Shown here: piece after piece, positions 43,063 through 53,640 of the stretch
Numbering within the stretch: the first letter of the stretch is position 1
Layout: every line of letters begins with the position of its first letter
DNA from: Paenibacillus fonticola DSM 21315
GTDB taxonomy: Bacteria > Bacillota > Bacilli > Paenibacillales > Paenibacillaceae
DNA length: 64,000 nucleotides
Direction of reading: 5' to 3'
Assembly (NCBI RefSeq): GCF_000381905.1
Contig: NZ_KB907255.1
Span: forward strand, 24,638-88,637
The notes under the pieces: model-generated
The model's database searches: none
The model's input: only the letters and a program-made list of their open reading frames with translations
What the model was told of the DNA's origin: nothing
Program-made: the position numbers and the translations under genes

Positions 43063-43152
43063 TGAGAATGAATACTATTGTTAATGCCCTTAAAATGGCA
43101 CATGCTGCCCCGGGATCATCCCGGAGCAGCATGTAATTGAGAACGATAATCA
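43063..43152. promoter_or_regulatory. Fur/PerR-like boxes flanking a hairpin upstream of the ATPase gene
   Basis: TGAGAACGATAATCA (43138-43152) resembles the 7-1-7 Fur-family box TGATAATnATTATCA. A weaker relative, TGAGAATGAATACTA, lies at 43063-43077. Between them ACATGCTGC and GCAGCATGT enclose a CCGGGAT dyad (43100-43134). This is an inferred site. Confidence 0.4.
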
Positions 43153-44123
43153 TTTTTGTATCAGATCAATAATTTTTCCTTGAGGCAACTTTTACTTTAT
43201 TTTAAATCTTTTCTGCAGTTTTGTAAATAGGCAAACAGAAAAAATGGCAATAATAGGCGACCCAACTCCTCCCCCGCCATCATCTTGACGTTACCTGGTC
43301 CTGGTCTCTGAATGAAAAATACCGCTAGGCTTGGCTGAGATTAGCTGGAATTTTGTTTGAAGTCAGGTTGGTGATGGAGATGGAGAAGGAGATAAAGATA
43401 GAGAGTTAGAAATGGGAGGCGGAGTTAGGGATACATTTGGAATAGATGGGATGGGATGGGATGGGATGGGATGGGATGAGATGGAGATAATAGTTGTTGT
43501 TATGGTAGGGATAGTGTTAGGGATGACTAAAAGATGCATTTGGCTGATAGGTGGGGTTTAATTGAGCTAACTGTATTTCATGTATCTAATTTAGTATCAG
43601 TTGGAACACTTTACGAACTAAATGGATTTAGTACATCTAAAACTTCCATTTTCCCGAAAAACCCTGTAATCGGTCATTTTAAATGCAAGGAATCCAATTA
43701 GTCATAGCCTCCGGAGTAAAAGCCTCATTTTTACGACAGGAATTACAGTTAATGTACGAATTCCCCTTGCTCACCACTAGCATGACAGCAGTCCTCAACC
43801 ACTTATAATCACCAATCTATCTAGTTCTTCAAGCCAATATAATTACTTATTACAAAAGTCACTCGAGCTGGAACATAGTTGCTTTAGGCTAATATAGTCA
43901 CTTGTGTCCAGTAAGTCACTTTAATCCAGCATAGTCACTTTGACTGTATATTCCCTTTCGTCAACATAGCCACTTTATTCGTTTTATTCGTTTTATTCAC
44001 TTTAGCCCTTTTAGCCCTTTTAGCCCTTTTAGCCACAACGCCACTCCCCGACGCCGCAATCACCACAGACGTCACAGCAGCCGCCCGTAACCGCCGAATT
44101 TTTACATGCTTCTATATCCAATA
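43153..44123. other. Gene-free stretch of low-complexity repeats
   Basis: About 970 bases without a credible gene. It holds a GGGAT tract (43448-43475), AT-rich modules sharing AAATGGATTT and CATCTAA-type words with 30.1-30.3 kb, TAGTCACTT-type units (43855-43990) and TTTAGCCCTT repeats (44001-44032). No transposase fragments were found here. Confidence 0.6.
43448..43475 (+). repeat. GGGAT tandem repeat with G-quadruplex potential
   Basis: Six runs of GGG separated by AT on the plus strand. Four such runs are enough for a G-quadruplex pattern with 2-nt loops. Confidence 0.85.
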
Positions 44124-44173
44124 AAAAAGCTGCCCCCGAGGTTTAATAAGAAACCTGCGGGAGCAGCTTTAAA
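44124..44173 (-). terminator. Terminator of the MetY-like gene
   Basis: AAAGCTGC...GCAGCTTT with an inner AGGTTT/AAACCT stem; on the minus strand TTTTTT follows. Confidence 0.85.
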
Positions 44174-44217
44174 ATTGCATTCAAAATCGCTAGCTTTAAC
44201 GAGGTATGAACAAATAA

Positions 44218-45561
<1,344 letters not shown>

Positions 45562-45642
45562 TCATATTCTCTCACATAATGAAGCGTTTGAAAATAGCAA
45601 ATCCGATAATTTTCCTATGAATTAATCGATTTTCCATTACGC

Positions 45643-45819
45643 TGTGGACAACAAATAAGCCGCCAGCTGAATGCTGCGGCCCATTTGTACATATGTGCAT
45701 GAAAATGTGCATACTGTTCATAATTTCCGCAAGGCTCAGAAAAACTATGCACATATTCACATTTAACTGCCTGCAGAGCCCCTTAGTGACCTTAGATTCC
45801 GGTTGTCCACATGTGCATA
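45643..45819. promoter_or_regulatory. Cluster of ATGTGCATA motifs with flanking TTGTCCACA words
   Basis: ATGTGCAT(A) occurs at 45693-45700, 45705-45713 and 45811-45819 and in reverse at 45746-45754. TTGTCCACA lies at 45803-45811, and its reverse complement at 45643-45651. The cluster fills the gap between the ABC gene and the MetY-like gene. The function is not known. Confidence 0.35.
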
Positions 45820-45826
45820 ATTATAT

Positions 45827-46690
45827 TTATCCGTCCCGGGATGCTGCGGAAAATTTCCGGATGAAGTAGGCATCCTCCATAGAAGGCAGAACTTCCTCAA
45901 GGCCGGGAAAAGGAATGTTCTCCGCAACCAGCCGCACGAAGAGGCTTTCATTCTCCAGCTCTCTCATAAAAATAATCCGCTGCTCGGGGAAATGGCGCAT
46001 CTGCCGGCTTGTCACCGTTCCCTCCCAAACCTTCGAAGGAAGATCCCACTTCCATTCCGCAGCCCCGCCCTCAAAGCGAATCCTGCCGTTCTCAAGCCAC
46101 ACAATGCGATTTGCCGCTGCCTCCCACTCGTTCAATTCATGGACCGCGGCTACAACAATCCTCCCCAGTGCATAGCGCGTCAAATACGTAATCGCCAGCT
46201 TGCGCTCGCCCGAATCGAGCGCATTCAGCGGCTCGTCGAGGAAGAGGAATTTGGGTTGGGCCAGCAGCGCCTGAACGATGCCGATCCTTCTCTGCACGCC
46301 GATCGACAGCCGCTTGACCCGGGTATTCCGATACGACTCCAGCCGAAAATCGCGGATCAGGCGATCAACCGCCTCGGTATGGAACACTCCTTTCAGCTCG
46401 GCAAGATAAACAAGCAGCTTCTGCGTCGTCATCTCCTCATACAGCTCCAGATCGGATGGAACGTACCCGATTTGGCTGCGGACGAGCGGCAGATGATCGG
46501 CTGCCTCCCGGTTCTGGTAGGCGATTCGGCCTTTCCGCGGTTTATCTGCCGTTGCCAGCAGCTTCAGAAGCGTCGACTTTCCTGCCCCGTTAGGACCGGC
46601 GAGAAGCGTCAGCCCCGGGTAAAGCCGCAGTTGGTCAATCGACAACTTGAACGCGCCTAAAGACTGCTCAATATGATCAATGGATATCAT
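45827..46690 (-). CDS. ABC transporter ATP-binding protein
   Basis: The protein is about 287 aa from the ATG at 46690. It has Walker A AGPNGAGKST, Q-loop IGYVPSDLELYEE, signature region RLSIGVQRRIG (a divergent LSGGQ), Walker B FLFLDEPLNALD, and the switch His in AAVHELNEWE. A C-terminal domain of about 80 aa follows. The frame extends to 46723 over a GTGCAA repeat, but AGGTG before 46690 and the overlap with the upstream gene favour the shorter form. It pairs with the membrane protein just upstream. Confidence 0.85.
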   Translation of the reverse strand: MISIDHIEQSLGAFKLSIDQLRLYPGLTLLAGPNGAGKSTLLKLLATADKPRKGRIAYQNREAADHLPLVRSQIGYVPSDLELYEEMTTQKLLVYLAELKGVFHTEAVDRLIRDFRLESYRNTRVKRLSIGVQRRIGIVQALLAQPKFLFLDEPLNALDSGERKLAITYLTRYALGRIVVAAVHELNEWEAAANRIVWLENGRIRFEGGAAEWKWDLPSKVWEGTVTSRQMRHFPEQRIIFMRELENESLFVRLVAENIPFPGLEEVLPSMEDAYFIRKFSAASRDG

Positions 46691-47555
46691 GGCCGGCACC
46701 TGCATCTGCACTTGCACTTGCACTTGAACTTATTTCGAATTTCATTTTGCGGCTGCGGTAATAAGATCGCAGCAGCAGCAATACTCCTGCGACCAGCAGC
46801 AGACCGTCGATCAGCACCCGGTATTCGACGCGCAAAACGTAGGAAGAGGAGTTATCAATGTAGATGAACCACAACGCATATACGGTTAAAGCGCTGGCCA
46901 GCGCATAATAAATTCCTTTGCGAAACAGAACATACATGGCCGCTCCGCTCGTCAGCAGCGTAATTCCGAGCCACTGCAGCAGGAATGGCCCCAGCGGCAA
47001 GACAAATTCGCCCGCCTGAAAGATGCGGATGCTTACGATAATCGAGCTGACGAACGCCCAGCCAACGATCAGAGCGATGACGATCAGCATACGGCTGTAC
47101 ATGACGAGCGCCGGTGGATAGGGGGTAATGCTCTCGATAGAACGCATTCCGGGATCCCAGGTCCGGTAGCTGAACAGCATAGAGGCGATCAGCATTAACG
47201 GCGTAATGACCGGAAACAACGAACCCGGCAAAATTCCCAAGGATAACACTGGCCGATACGGGTCGACGAGAAGAATGAGCATCAGAAACACTGCTGAACT
47301 GGACAATATCAACGATTTGCGATTCAGGCGAAATTGGCTGCGCAGCAGCTTCCGCAAGGTGGGAGCTTCGACCTGCTCATTGAACTGAAGCGACTCTGAG
47401 GCATATTCCGCCTTAAGCGCGTCGAACTCCGGCTGAAGCCTGCGAATCAGCTCCGCTGTCTCCGACGGGGACGGCGGGGGGGCCACAGCGCGCCGCAGCG
47501 GGTCCTGAAGCTGCTGTTCCAGCAGTTCCAGCTCTTTATCGATAAAGTGATTCAT
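46677..47555 (-). CDS. ABC-2-like membrane subunit
   Basis: The 292-aa protein has a soluble N-terminal part of about 90 residues (Glu/Leu-rich, MNHFIDKELELLEQQLQ), then six predicted membrane segments. It ends in a Ser/Ala-rich tail (SSSASASADAGAG) that overlaps the ATP-binding gene. It overlaps the ECF sigma gene by 20 bases, so it may also act as the sigma factor's membrane partner; no zinc-finger anti-sigma motif (HxxxCxxC) is present. Inference only. Confidence 0.6.
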   Translation of the reverse strand: MNHFIDKELELLEQQLQDPLRRAVAPPPSPSETAELIRRLQPEFDALKAEYASESLQFNEQVEAPTLRKLLRSQFRLNRKSLILSSSAVFLMLILLVDPYRPVLSLGILPGSLFPVITPLMLIASMLFSYRTWDPGMRSIESITPYPPALVMYSRMLIVIALIVGWAFVSSIIVSIRIFQAGEFVLPLGPFLLQWLGITLLTSGAAMYVLFRKGIYYALASALTVYALWFIYIDNSSSYVLRVEYRVLIDGLLLVAGVLLLLRSYYRSRKMKFEISSSASASADAGAGHDIH

Positions 47556-48237
47556 GAAGCGGCACCTCCTTGTCCTTGTTTCTGCTCTTGTCTTTGTCTT
47601 TGTTATTGTTCTTGGTTTTGGTCTTGTTCTCTGTTTTGGCTTTGATCCTGCTGTTTCGGTTACGGCTTCCTGCTAGCGGGTAAGGCAAATCCAGGTCAGT
47701 GCCTTTGGCCAATACGCGCTTCAATTTTCGCAAGGCTCCGTATAGATGCGATTTGACGGAGCTGAGGGGGATTTCCTGCAGCTCCGCGATTTCCTGCAGC
47801 TTTAGGTCATGGAAGAAGCGCATCCTGACCACTTCCTGCTGAATTTCCGGTAAATATTCCAAAGTAGCGGCAATCTGCCTGGCCGTTTCCTGTCTTTCCA
47901 GCATCTCTTCGGCGCCGGGGGCAGGATCAGCATCATCCGGCATTTCCTCGGCAGCGGTATGCTCGGAGCGGAAGGAGGCGCTGCGCCAATAATCCCGGCA
48001 TAAATTCAGCGCCACTTTGTACAGCCATGCCCGCAGCTGCTCCATTCCCCCATGCTGCCGCAGGTGCCGGATGAGCCGGATGAACGTCTCCTGGACGATA
48101 TCCTCAGCTTTTCCGCGATCCTTCAGCTGCTGGGTCACGTAATTGAGTAACGGGCCATGGTACCGGGTGACAAGAAGCTCAAAAGCCTCCTGATCCCCCA
48201 AGGCCATTCGTTCCGTTAATTGCTGATCGGAAATCAT
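47536..48237 (-). CDS. ECF RNA polymerase sigma factor with Lys/Asn-rich tail
   Basis: The protein is 233 aa. Region 2 includes LVTRYHGPLLNYV and EDIVQETFIRLIRHL; region 4 includes EIQQEVVRMRFFHDLKLQEIAELQEIPLS, cut here to its core EIAELQEIPLSSVKSHLY. The length is above the usual 160-190 because of a C-terminal tail of about 40 residues rich in Lys, Asn, Asp and Thr (KTENKTKTKNNNKDKDKSR). The gene leads a three-gene overlapping set with an ABC-2-like protein and an ATPase, probably the genes it controls. Confidence 0.88.
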   Translation of the reverse strand: MISDQQLTERMALGDQEAFELLVTRYHGPLLNYVTQQLKDRGKAEDIVQETFIRLIRHLRQHGGMEQLRAWLYKVALNLCRDYWRSASFRSEHTAAEEMPDDADPAPGAEEMLERQETARQIAATLEYLPEIQQEVVRMRFFHDLKLQEIAELQEIPLSSVKSHLYGALRKLKRVLAKGTDLDLPYPLAGSRNRNSRIKAKTENKTKTKNNNKDKDKSRNKDKEVPLHESLYR

Positions 48238-48325
48238 TGCTCCCCCCTCCTCTTTGTTGTTTATAGCAGAAATAGCATCAACATAGCGAAATGATTAAAT
48301 AAGTGCGAATGAAAGTAATATCAGC

Positions 48326-49048
48326 CTATTCCTCTTCCCTGCTGATCCACCGTTCCCGCATGTCTAGCATCCAGCTGGCCAGGAGCAGAAAAAGGCTTGC
48401 TGCCGCCAGGAGAATAATGCGGTTTGCCGTGAACGAGGAGCCTTCAGGCAAATATGCCGTATACAGCGTCCAGCCTCCTAGCATGTTTCCCGCACTTACC
48501 GTATCCAGTATCCAGAGGGCAAATGCAAGAACCAGACCGCCATAAAGTTTCTGGAACGAGGCGATTCCGAGTACCGTAATTGAAGCCAGCAGCATATAGG
48601 CCGGCAGCGTCTGCAGCAGAAGTTCTAGATACCCTGCCTGCCGGAATATGGCCTCGCTGTCATTCCAAGCATGCATGACGGTCAGGATTCCCGCAAATTT
48701 CATCCGGTATACGACCATCCAGCCCATACCTGCCAAGGCGGAGAGTACGAGGGCCAGCACCCACTTCCTCACAGCCATAAGACGGAGGGAGACGGGATAA
48801 GTGGCGATAACCTCCATGCCTCCCCCGCCGATTTCCCGTTCAAACAGCAGGACGGTGAGCATAATGACGATCGGGAACATCCCCATTTCCGCAAAATAAA
48901 ACACCGTTTGAGGATAGTTCTCATCGCCTGTCAGGATTGCACCCCAATAGGAGAGGTAAATGAGCAGCGTCAGGAGAAAAAGCGGCTGCTTGACTATGTT
49001 CAAATCAAGCTTCACCTGGCTGCCCAGCGTCTTAAGCTCCGTTTTCAT
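48326..49048 (-). CDS. ABC-2-like membrane protein
   Basis: The 240-aa protein has six predicted membrane segments, with a cytoplasmic REIGGGGMEVIATYPVSLR loop typical of ABC-2 permeases (the coupling region after segment 2). It overlaps the 3' end of the larger permease gene by 17 bases and probably acts with it and with the ATPase at 51353-52243. Substrate unknown. Confidence 0.7.
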   Translation of the reverse strand: MKTELKTLGSQVKLDLNIVKQPLFLLTLLIYLSYWGAILTGDENYPQTVFYFAEMGMFPIVIMLTVLLFEREIGGGGMEVIATYPVSLRLMAVRKWVLALVLSALAGMGWMVVYRMKFAGILTVMHAWNDSEAIFRQAGYLELLLQTLPAYMLLASITVLGIASFQKLYGGLVLAFALWILDTVSAGNMLGGWTLYTAYLPEGSSFTANRIILLAAASLFLLLASWMLDMRERWISREEE

Positions 49049-51359
49049 GCCCCATCACCCTCTCCCACTCCTCTTCCCAGTCTTCGTAAGAAATGGGGAG
49101 CGCTTTTGTCCCTTTTGCATCTTTGTCGTCTTTGGCATCTTTGGCATCTTTGGCATCTTTGGTATCTTTAGCGTCTTTAGCGTCTTCGGCGTCTTCGGCA
49201 TCTTTGACGTCTTTAGCCTCTTTGCCCGCCTTAGCCGATTCGTCCGAATCCCCCAGCGGTATTTCCAGCCCCTGGCTATAGAAGTAATTCAAAATCTCCT
49301 TCACTTCGCGGATCTTCCCCGCATCCAGCGCCCCGCCTACCTGCGCGGCCATGCGGCCGCCCAAATTTTCGGGGTCCTTATTAGAATCCGAATGGACCAG
49401 CGAGCTAAGCATACGAATATCGGCCATCCCATTCTCTATGAACGTATGGCTTAAGCCTTCTGCTTCTCTATAATAAACGTACCATATCAAGCTGCGCAGG
49501 AGCAGCCGGACGTCCTCCCTTGTATTTTCGATCTGATAAGCGCCTTCCCTCGTGCCGAGCAGCATCTCATTCATCAACAACCCCGCATACCCCCTGTCTC
49601 CGCCGTTGACCGAAACGAGCATATACGTGCCGTTCTCAACCGTATCGTACAAAGCTTGCCCTGTCTCGAAAAAGCCTGCCTGATGAATCTTCGGTTGAAA
49701 ATCCGTTACCCAGGAATCGAAATAATGATAATATCCGCTCCATTCCTTCAATATGTGCTCCGCTAACTTCCTGCTGTTCGGAGTCGTAACGATCCGGCCC
49801 GGCAAAGATGAATCGTTTACCTCGACGAAAGGTCCGCCATATAAACTGATACCATCCTTCCCAGACCCATGAAATATCTGCAGCTTCTCGCCAGCCGCCG
49901 CATAAGGCAAATCGTCATTTCCCTGTCCTTCCAGTTCTGGCAAGCTCGTAAACAGTATTGAATCGAAGCCTTTCACCGTCAGCCGGTATTCAGCATCGGA
50001 GAAGGATATGCTCTTAATCATTGACCCCAAATACAGCCTATTCGACCTGACATCTTTGACATAAACATGCTGTTTGCCGGGAAGCGGATACCAGGCGAAC
50101 TCACTCGGCAGCATAACCAGCCCCCGGTGGACGAATGCGTAAAAACCGCCTCTTCCGTCATATTCCATAACTGTTCCCGAATAATGGATGTTCAGCGTTA
50201 CACTGTCCGCCTGCTGTTCCGGCGTCCCGGTCCACAGCACGGTCAGCAGATCTCCCTGCTGGTTGAAGGATAAGGAACGTCCCTCGCTCTCGATATCCGA
50301 AACGGTAAAGGCCCGGTTAAGCGTCAGCGTGATGGCTTCCTTCCCTTGCAGTGCGAGTGCAGGAATGTCCAGCCGGGCCACGACGGTAAGGCCATCGTGG
50401 CTTGTTCTCTCCAGCACGAGGTCGTATTTCGCAACCTCAAAAACCTCGCTTCGCTTTCTTTCTATTAGGTTGATGTCTAAAATTGTATCGTCATTTATTT
50501 TATCGTAAAGGCTGCTATGCCTTTCCTGCCATAATAAACCGTAAGGCACAAAAGCGGTGCAAGCCAGGAGCACGGCCAGCCCAGCGGTGGCCCATAGCCG
50601 CACTCGGCGCTTGGTCGGCCGCAGCAGGTTAAGAATCGTCACTGCCGTTGTCAGCAGTAATCCCGCGAATACCGAAACGAACAATCCAGACCACTTCAGG
50701 TCATCGATACTTACCCCGTAGCCCCATAGCTCGTATCCCCGGCTCGCTTCAACGAACAGCTGGCTTAAATGAAAAATGCCCAGAACGTATAAGTTGTATC
50801 TTTCCATAATAAACAGCTGCATAAAAAACGTCCCAAACATCCAGGCGCAAAAGCCGATCAAATAGACGACGCGGTTCGGCAAACATACCGCCAGAAGCAT
50901 AGCCAGCGCCAGCGTCACCATATACGAAATCTCATAAGATAAGAAAAAATAAACGCTGTACGAAAAAGTAAGCCCGGGTTCGATTATCTCCCCGTAGGAG
51001 AAAATGCTAAACAACACAGCAGCCAGCAAAGAAAATAAGGTGAAATACGCCATGGCAGCCGCATATTTCGTCATGATCCGCGTACCATACGACAGGGGCA
51101 GGCCGTTACTCCACTCATAGGCAGGGCGGCGAATGTCGCGGCGAATGGCGAGAATGCCCAGCAGCATAGTTATGCCAAGCGTAAGCGTATGAACGAGGGA
51201 ATGAAAGCCGTAAGCTTCGTTAAACAGATTGTTCAGCGGTGAGACGGCTGACAAGGACCATGCGTACAGTACTCCATAGAGAACGGGCAGCCCCATCAGC
51301 CATGCATTGCGAAAAATATGATTCCATTCCAGAACAAACTGCCGCCTCCATTTCACCAT
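49032..51359 (-). CDS. large ABC-2-type membrane protein with peptidase-like outer domain
   Basis: The 775-aa protein has six membrane segments in the first 240 residues (ABC-2 fold, RRPAYEWSNGLPLSYGTRIM loop) and another near 255-275. A large extracytoplasmic part resembles the beta and helical domains of M1 peptidases (YSGTVMEYDGRGGFYAFVHR, FAWYPLPGKQHVY). The HExxH zinc site is absent. Residues about 720-755 are KDA/EDA repeats encoded by 9-bp units at 49120-49205. It overlaps the ATPase gene by seven bases. It resembles M1-like ABC permeases found in Bacillota; the cargo is unknown. Confidence 0.7.
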   Translation of the reverse strand: MVKWRRQFVLEWNHIFRNAWLMGLPVLYGVLYAWSLSAVSPLNNLFNEAYGFHSLVHTLTLGITMLLGILAIRRDIRRPAYEWSNGLPLSYGTRIMTKYAAAMAYFTLFSLLAAVLFSIFSYGEIIEPGLTFSYSVYFFLSYEISYMVTLALAMLLAVCLPNRVVYLIGFCAWMFGTFFMQLFIMERYNLYVLGIFHLSQLFVEASRGYELWGYGVSIDDLKWSGLFVSVFAGLLLTTAVTILNLLRPTKRRVRLWATAGLAVLLACTAFVPYGLLWQERHSSLYDKINDDTILDINLIERKRSEVFEVAKYDLVLERTSHDGLTVVARLDIPALALQGKEAITLTLNRAFTVSDIESEGRSLSFNQQGDLLTVLWTGTPEQQADSVTLNIHYSGTVMEYDGRGGFYAFVHRGLVMLPSEFAWYPLPGKQHVYVKDVRSNRLYLGSMIKSISFSDAEYRLTVKGFDSILFTSLPELEGQGNDDLPYAAAGEKLQIFHGSGKDGISLYGGPFVEVNDSSLPGRIVTTPNSRKLAEHILKEWSGYYHYFDSWVTDFQPKIHQAGFFETGQALYDTVENGTYMLVSVNGGDRGYAGLLMNEMLLGTREGAYQIENTREDVRLLLRSLIWYVYYREAEGLSHTFIENGMADIRMLSSLVHSDSNKDPENLGGRMAAQVGGALDAGKIREVKEILNYFYSQGLEIPLGDSDESAKAGKEAKDVKDAEDAEDAKDAKDTKDAKDAKDAKDDKDAKGTKALPISYEDWEEEWERVMGHENGA
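49120..49205. repeat. 9-bp repeat (TTTGGCATC) inside the permease gene
   Basis: About nine units of TTTGGCATC and TTTAGCGTC variants, in frame, encode KDA and EDA on the minus strand near the protein's C-terminus. Confidence 0.9.
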
Positions 51360-52243
51360 GAGCGCAACGCCCCTTCCTCCTGCCTGGACCTTAACAGCGC
51401 CAAGTAACCGTCCTCTAAAGTCGGCCGGACCGTTGCCGCCGCCATCCCTGACGGCGGATCCTCGGCAATGATCCGGCAGAGCAGTCCTTCATCCGTCCGG
51501 CGCGTAGAGACAATGGACATAGGGTCAAGCTCGGCGAACAAGCGGTCCGCTACAATCCCTTCCCATACCTTGCCCTCGCCGAAGGCTTGCAAAACCGCCA
51601 AATCACCGGAAAAGCGCACGCCGCCCTGATCAAGTACGGCGACTTGACGGCAGTTGCTCTCAATGTCTGCGACGATATGCGTGGACAGAAGTACGATGCG
51701 GCCCAGGCTAAACCGCGTGAGCAGATTGCGGAAGCGCACGCGCTCCTCCGGATCCAACCCGGCGGTAGGCTCATCCACGATCAGCACCTGAGGCGAGCCG
51801 AGCAGCGCCTGGGCGATGCCAAGGCGCCTTCTCATGCCGCCGGAATACGTGCGGATGCGCTTGTTCCCCTTTTCGGTAAGATTGACCTTCTCGAGAAGCC
51901 GCGAAATCTCCGCCCTCCGCTTGCGAGAGTCACTCATCCCCTTCATTACGGCAACATAGTCCAAAAACTCGGCACCGGTCAGTTGAGGATATACTTGGAA
52001 CTGCTGCGGCAAATATCCGATCATCGCCCGAATATCCTCGGCCTTTTTTAGCGAAATCCCATTAATTAGCGCATCCCCTGAGCTGGGCCGGATCAATGTC
52101 GCCAGAATGCGCATCAGTGAGGTTTTGCCGGCGCCGTTTGGTCCGAGAAGGCCGACCATCCCTTCTCTGAGCGTCAAATTGACGTCATCGAGCGCCAAAT
52201 GGCCTTTCCGGTACATTTTATATAAATGATTGATCTCGATCAT
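51353..52243 (-). CDS. ABC transporter ATP-binding protein
   Basis: The 296-aa protein has Walker A GPNGAGKTS, Q-loop IGYLPQQFQVYP, signature TYSGGMRRRLGIAQALLG, Walker B VLIVDEPTAGLDPEE and the switch His in LLSTHIVADIE. A C-terminal part of about 85 aa follows. It is the first gene of the block 52243-48326 (ATPase, large permease, small permease, with overlaps), which reads as one ABC-2 exporter. Confidence 0.9.
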   Translation of the reverse strand: MIEINHLYKMYRKGHLALDDVNLTLREGMVGLLGPNGAGKTSLMRILATLIRPSSGDALINGISLKKAEDIRAMIGYLPQQFQVYPQLTGAEFLDYVAVMKGMSDSRKRRAEISRLLEKVNLTEKGNKRIRTYSGGMRRRLGIAQALLGSPQVLIVDEPTAGLDPEERVRFRNLLTRFSLGRIVLLSTHIVADIESNCRQVAVLDQGGVRFSGDLAVLQAFGEGKVWEGIVADRLFAELDPMSIVSTRRTDEGLLCRIIAEDPPSGMAAATVRPTLEDGYLALLRSRQEEGALRSW

Positions 52244-52430
52244 GCGTGAAATTCCTCATTTCATAACAATAATGTGATGGATAGCCCCGCGCGGTTGGCA
52301 TCTGTTAGTGTAACGGGATAGGAGTTCAAAAAGTTCGCGCTTTCGGACGGTTTTATTTTCTCTTAGACCGATAGCGGATTTTTTGCTAGAGTTTATATAG
52401 CCGTGCAAGTTGGCTGAAGGGAGATTATAG

Positions 52431-53354
52431 ATGCTGTATTCTGTCTTATCTACTATGCTGAAAGTCATCGTGCCGATCTCGATTCCCGTCATTTCCGGGG
52501 CACTGCTCAAAAGATTTCAGAAGCTCGATACCAGACCGCTGGTCACGCTCTACCTGTACTTCCTGAACCCAGCCCTGATCCTTGAAACGCTGGCCAATGC
52601 GGATATTTCATATCAGGACATATATCAAACACTTGGCTTCTCGCTATTGAATCTCATTCTGCTTTGGCTCGTCGCCGCCGCGGCAGGCCGGCTTCTTAAG
52701 CTTCCTGCCGACGAACAAGCGGGCCTTACCTTGGTTGCGACCTTTACGAACAGCGTAAACTACGGCCTGCCGCTCGTTCTGCTCGCCTTCGGCCAGCTCG
52801 GCCTGGATAAAGCCTCCGTTTACGTCATTGGCCAAATGATCATCGTCAATACGGTAGGCGTCTATTTGGCGGCACGCTCTAACTTTTCCATGAAGCAAGC
52901 AGTGAAATCGGTATTCACCTTGCCGTCCATATATGCTGCCGCGGCAGCTATTTTGCTCAGGGCTACCGGGGGTTCCCTGCCCTTTGGCATCGCCCAAGGC
53001 GTTACGATGGCAGCGGCGGCCTATTCGCCCGTCGTGCTCGCCATTCTCGGCGCGCAAATGGTTGGCGTAGCCGGTGTTCCAATGAATTCCGGCTCCAAGC
53101 TGGCCTTCCGGTCCGGCATCGCTATCCGGATGCTGCTGTCGCCTGCAGTGGCGCTGCTCGCCCTGTGGCTGCTGCAAATCGACGGGATACTCTTCGCCGT
53201 GTTGTTCATCCTCGCCTGCATGCCTGCGGCGGTGAACGCTGCCGCGCTGGCCGAGAAATTCGGAGCCTCGCCGCAGACCGTATCCAAATGCATTCTGTGG
53301 ACGACGCTCGCCTCCTTCGTTACTTTGCCTCTCCTGATCGTACTACTGCAATAA
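52431..53354 (+). CDS. AEC family transporter
   Basis: The 307-aa protein has ten predicted membrane segments in two halves and matches the auxin efflux carrier (AEC) family: PISIPVISGALLKRF, YLNPALILETLA-like first half with TNSVNYGLPL (the conserved Asn region). It probably moves a small carboxylate. AAGGGAGA precedes the ATG. It is divergent from the ABC block and convergent with def. Confidence 0.87.
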   Translation: MLYSVLSTMLKVIVPISIPVISGALLKRFQKLDTRPLVTLYLYFLNPALILETLANADISYQDIYQTLGFSLLNLILLWLVAAAAGRLLKLPADEQAGLTLVATFTNSVNYGLPLVLLAFGQLGLDKASVYVIGQMIIVNTVGVYLAARSNFSMKQAVKSVFTLPSIYAAAAAILLRATGGSLPFGIAQGVTMAAAAYSPVVLAILGAQMVGVAGVPMNSGSKLAFRSGIAIRMLLSPAVALLALWLLQIDGILFAVLFILACMPAAVNAAALAEKFGASPQTVSKCILWTTLASFVTLPLLIVLLQ

Positions 53355-53518
53355 AACATAAATACGTTGGGATGAGTTTCTTGGGAAGGTATAAGAATGC
53401 CATCTGAACACTTCTATAAGTAGCTTCTCCAAAAGACAGGCTGCGTTCGACCAGTAGTTCTTCTTGCGGTATCAGGCAGCTCTAGTTGCGAGCTGAACTT
53501 TATACTTCCAGATATTTT

Positions 53519-53582
53519 AAAAAGGCCAACCCGAGGTGATATGCCCCTATAGGGGAGCATACCAAACTGCGGGCTGGCCTTT
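53519..53582. terminator. Bidirectional terminator between the AEC gene and def
   Basis: AAAGGCCA...TGGCCTTT with CCCG/CGGG enclose an inner TATGC-CCC / GGGG-GCATA hairpin. Confidence 0.8.
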
Positions 53583-53640
53583 GTTAATGCTGAAGGAATT
53601 TTCTGCATATGGCGCCAGCATATTCAACTTGTTGATGCTG

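Noticed and set aside
45643..45811. DnaA boxes and a replication origin
   Set aside because: TTGTCCACA differs from TTATCCACA, only two copies exist, and no dnaA/dnaN or AT-rich unwinding region is nearby.
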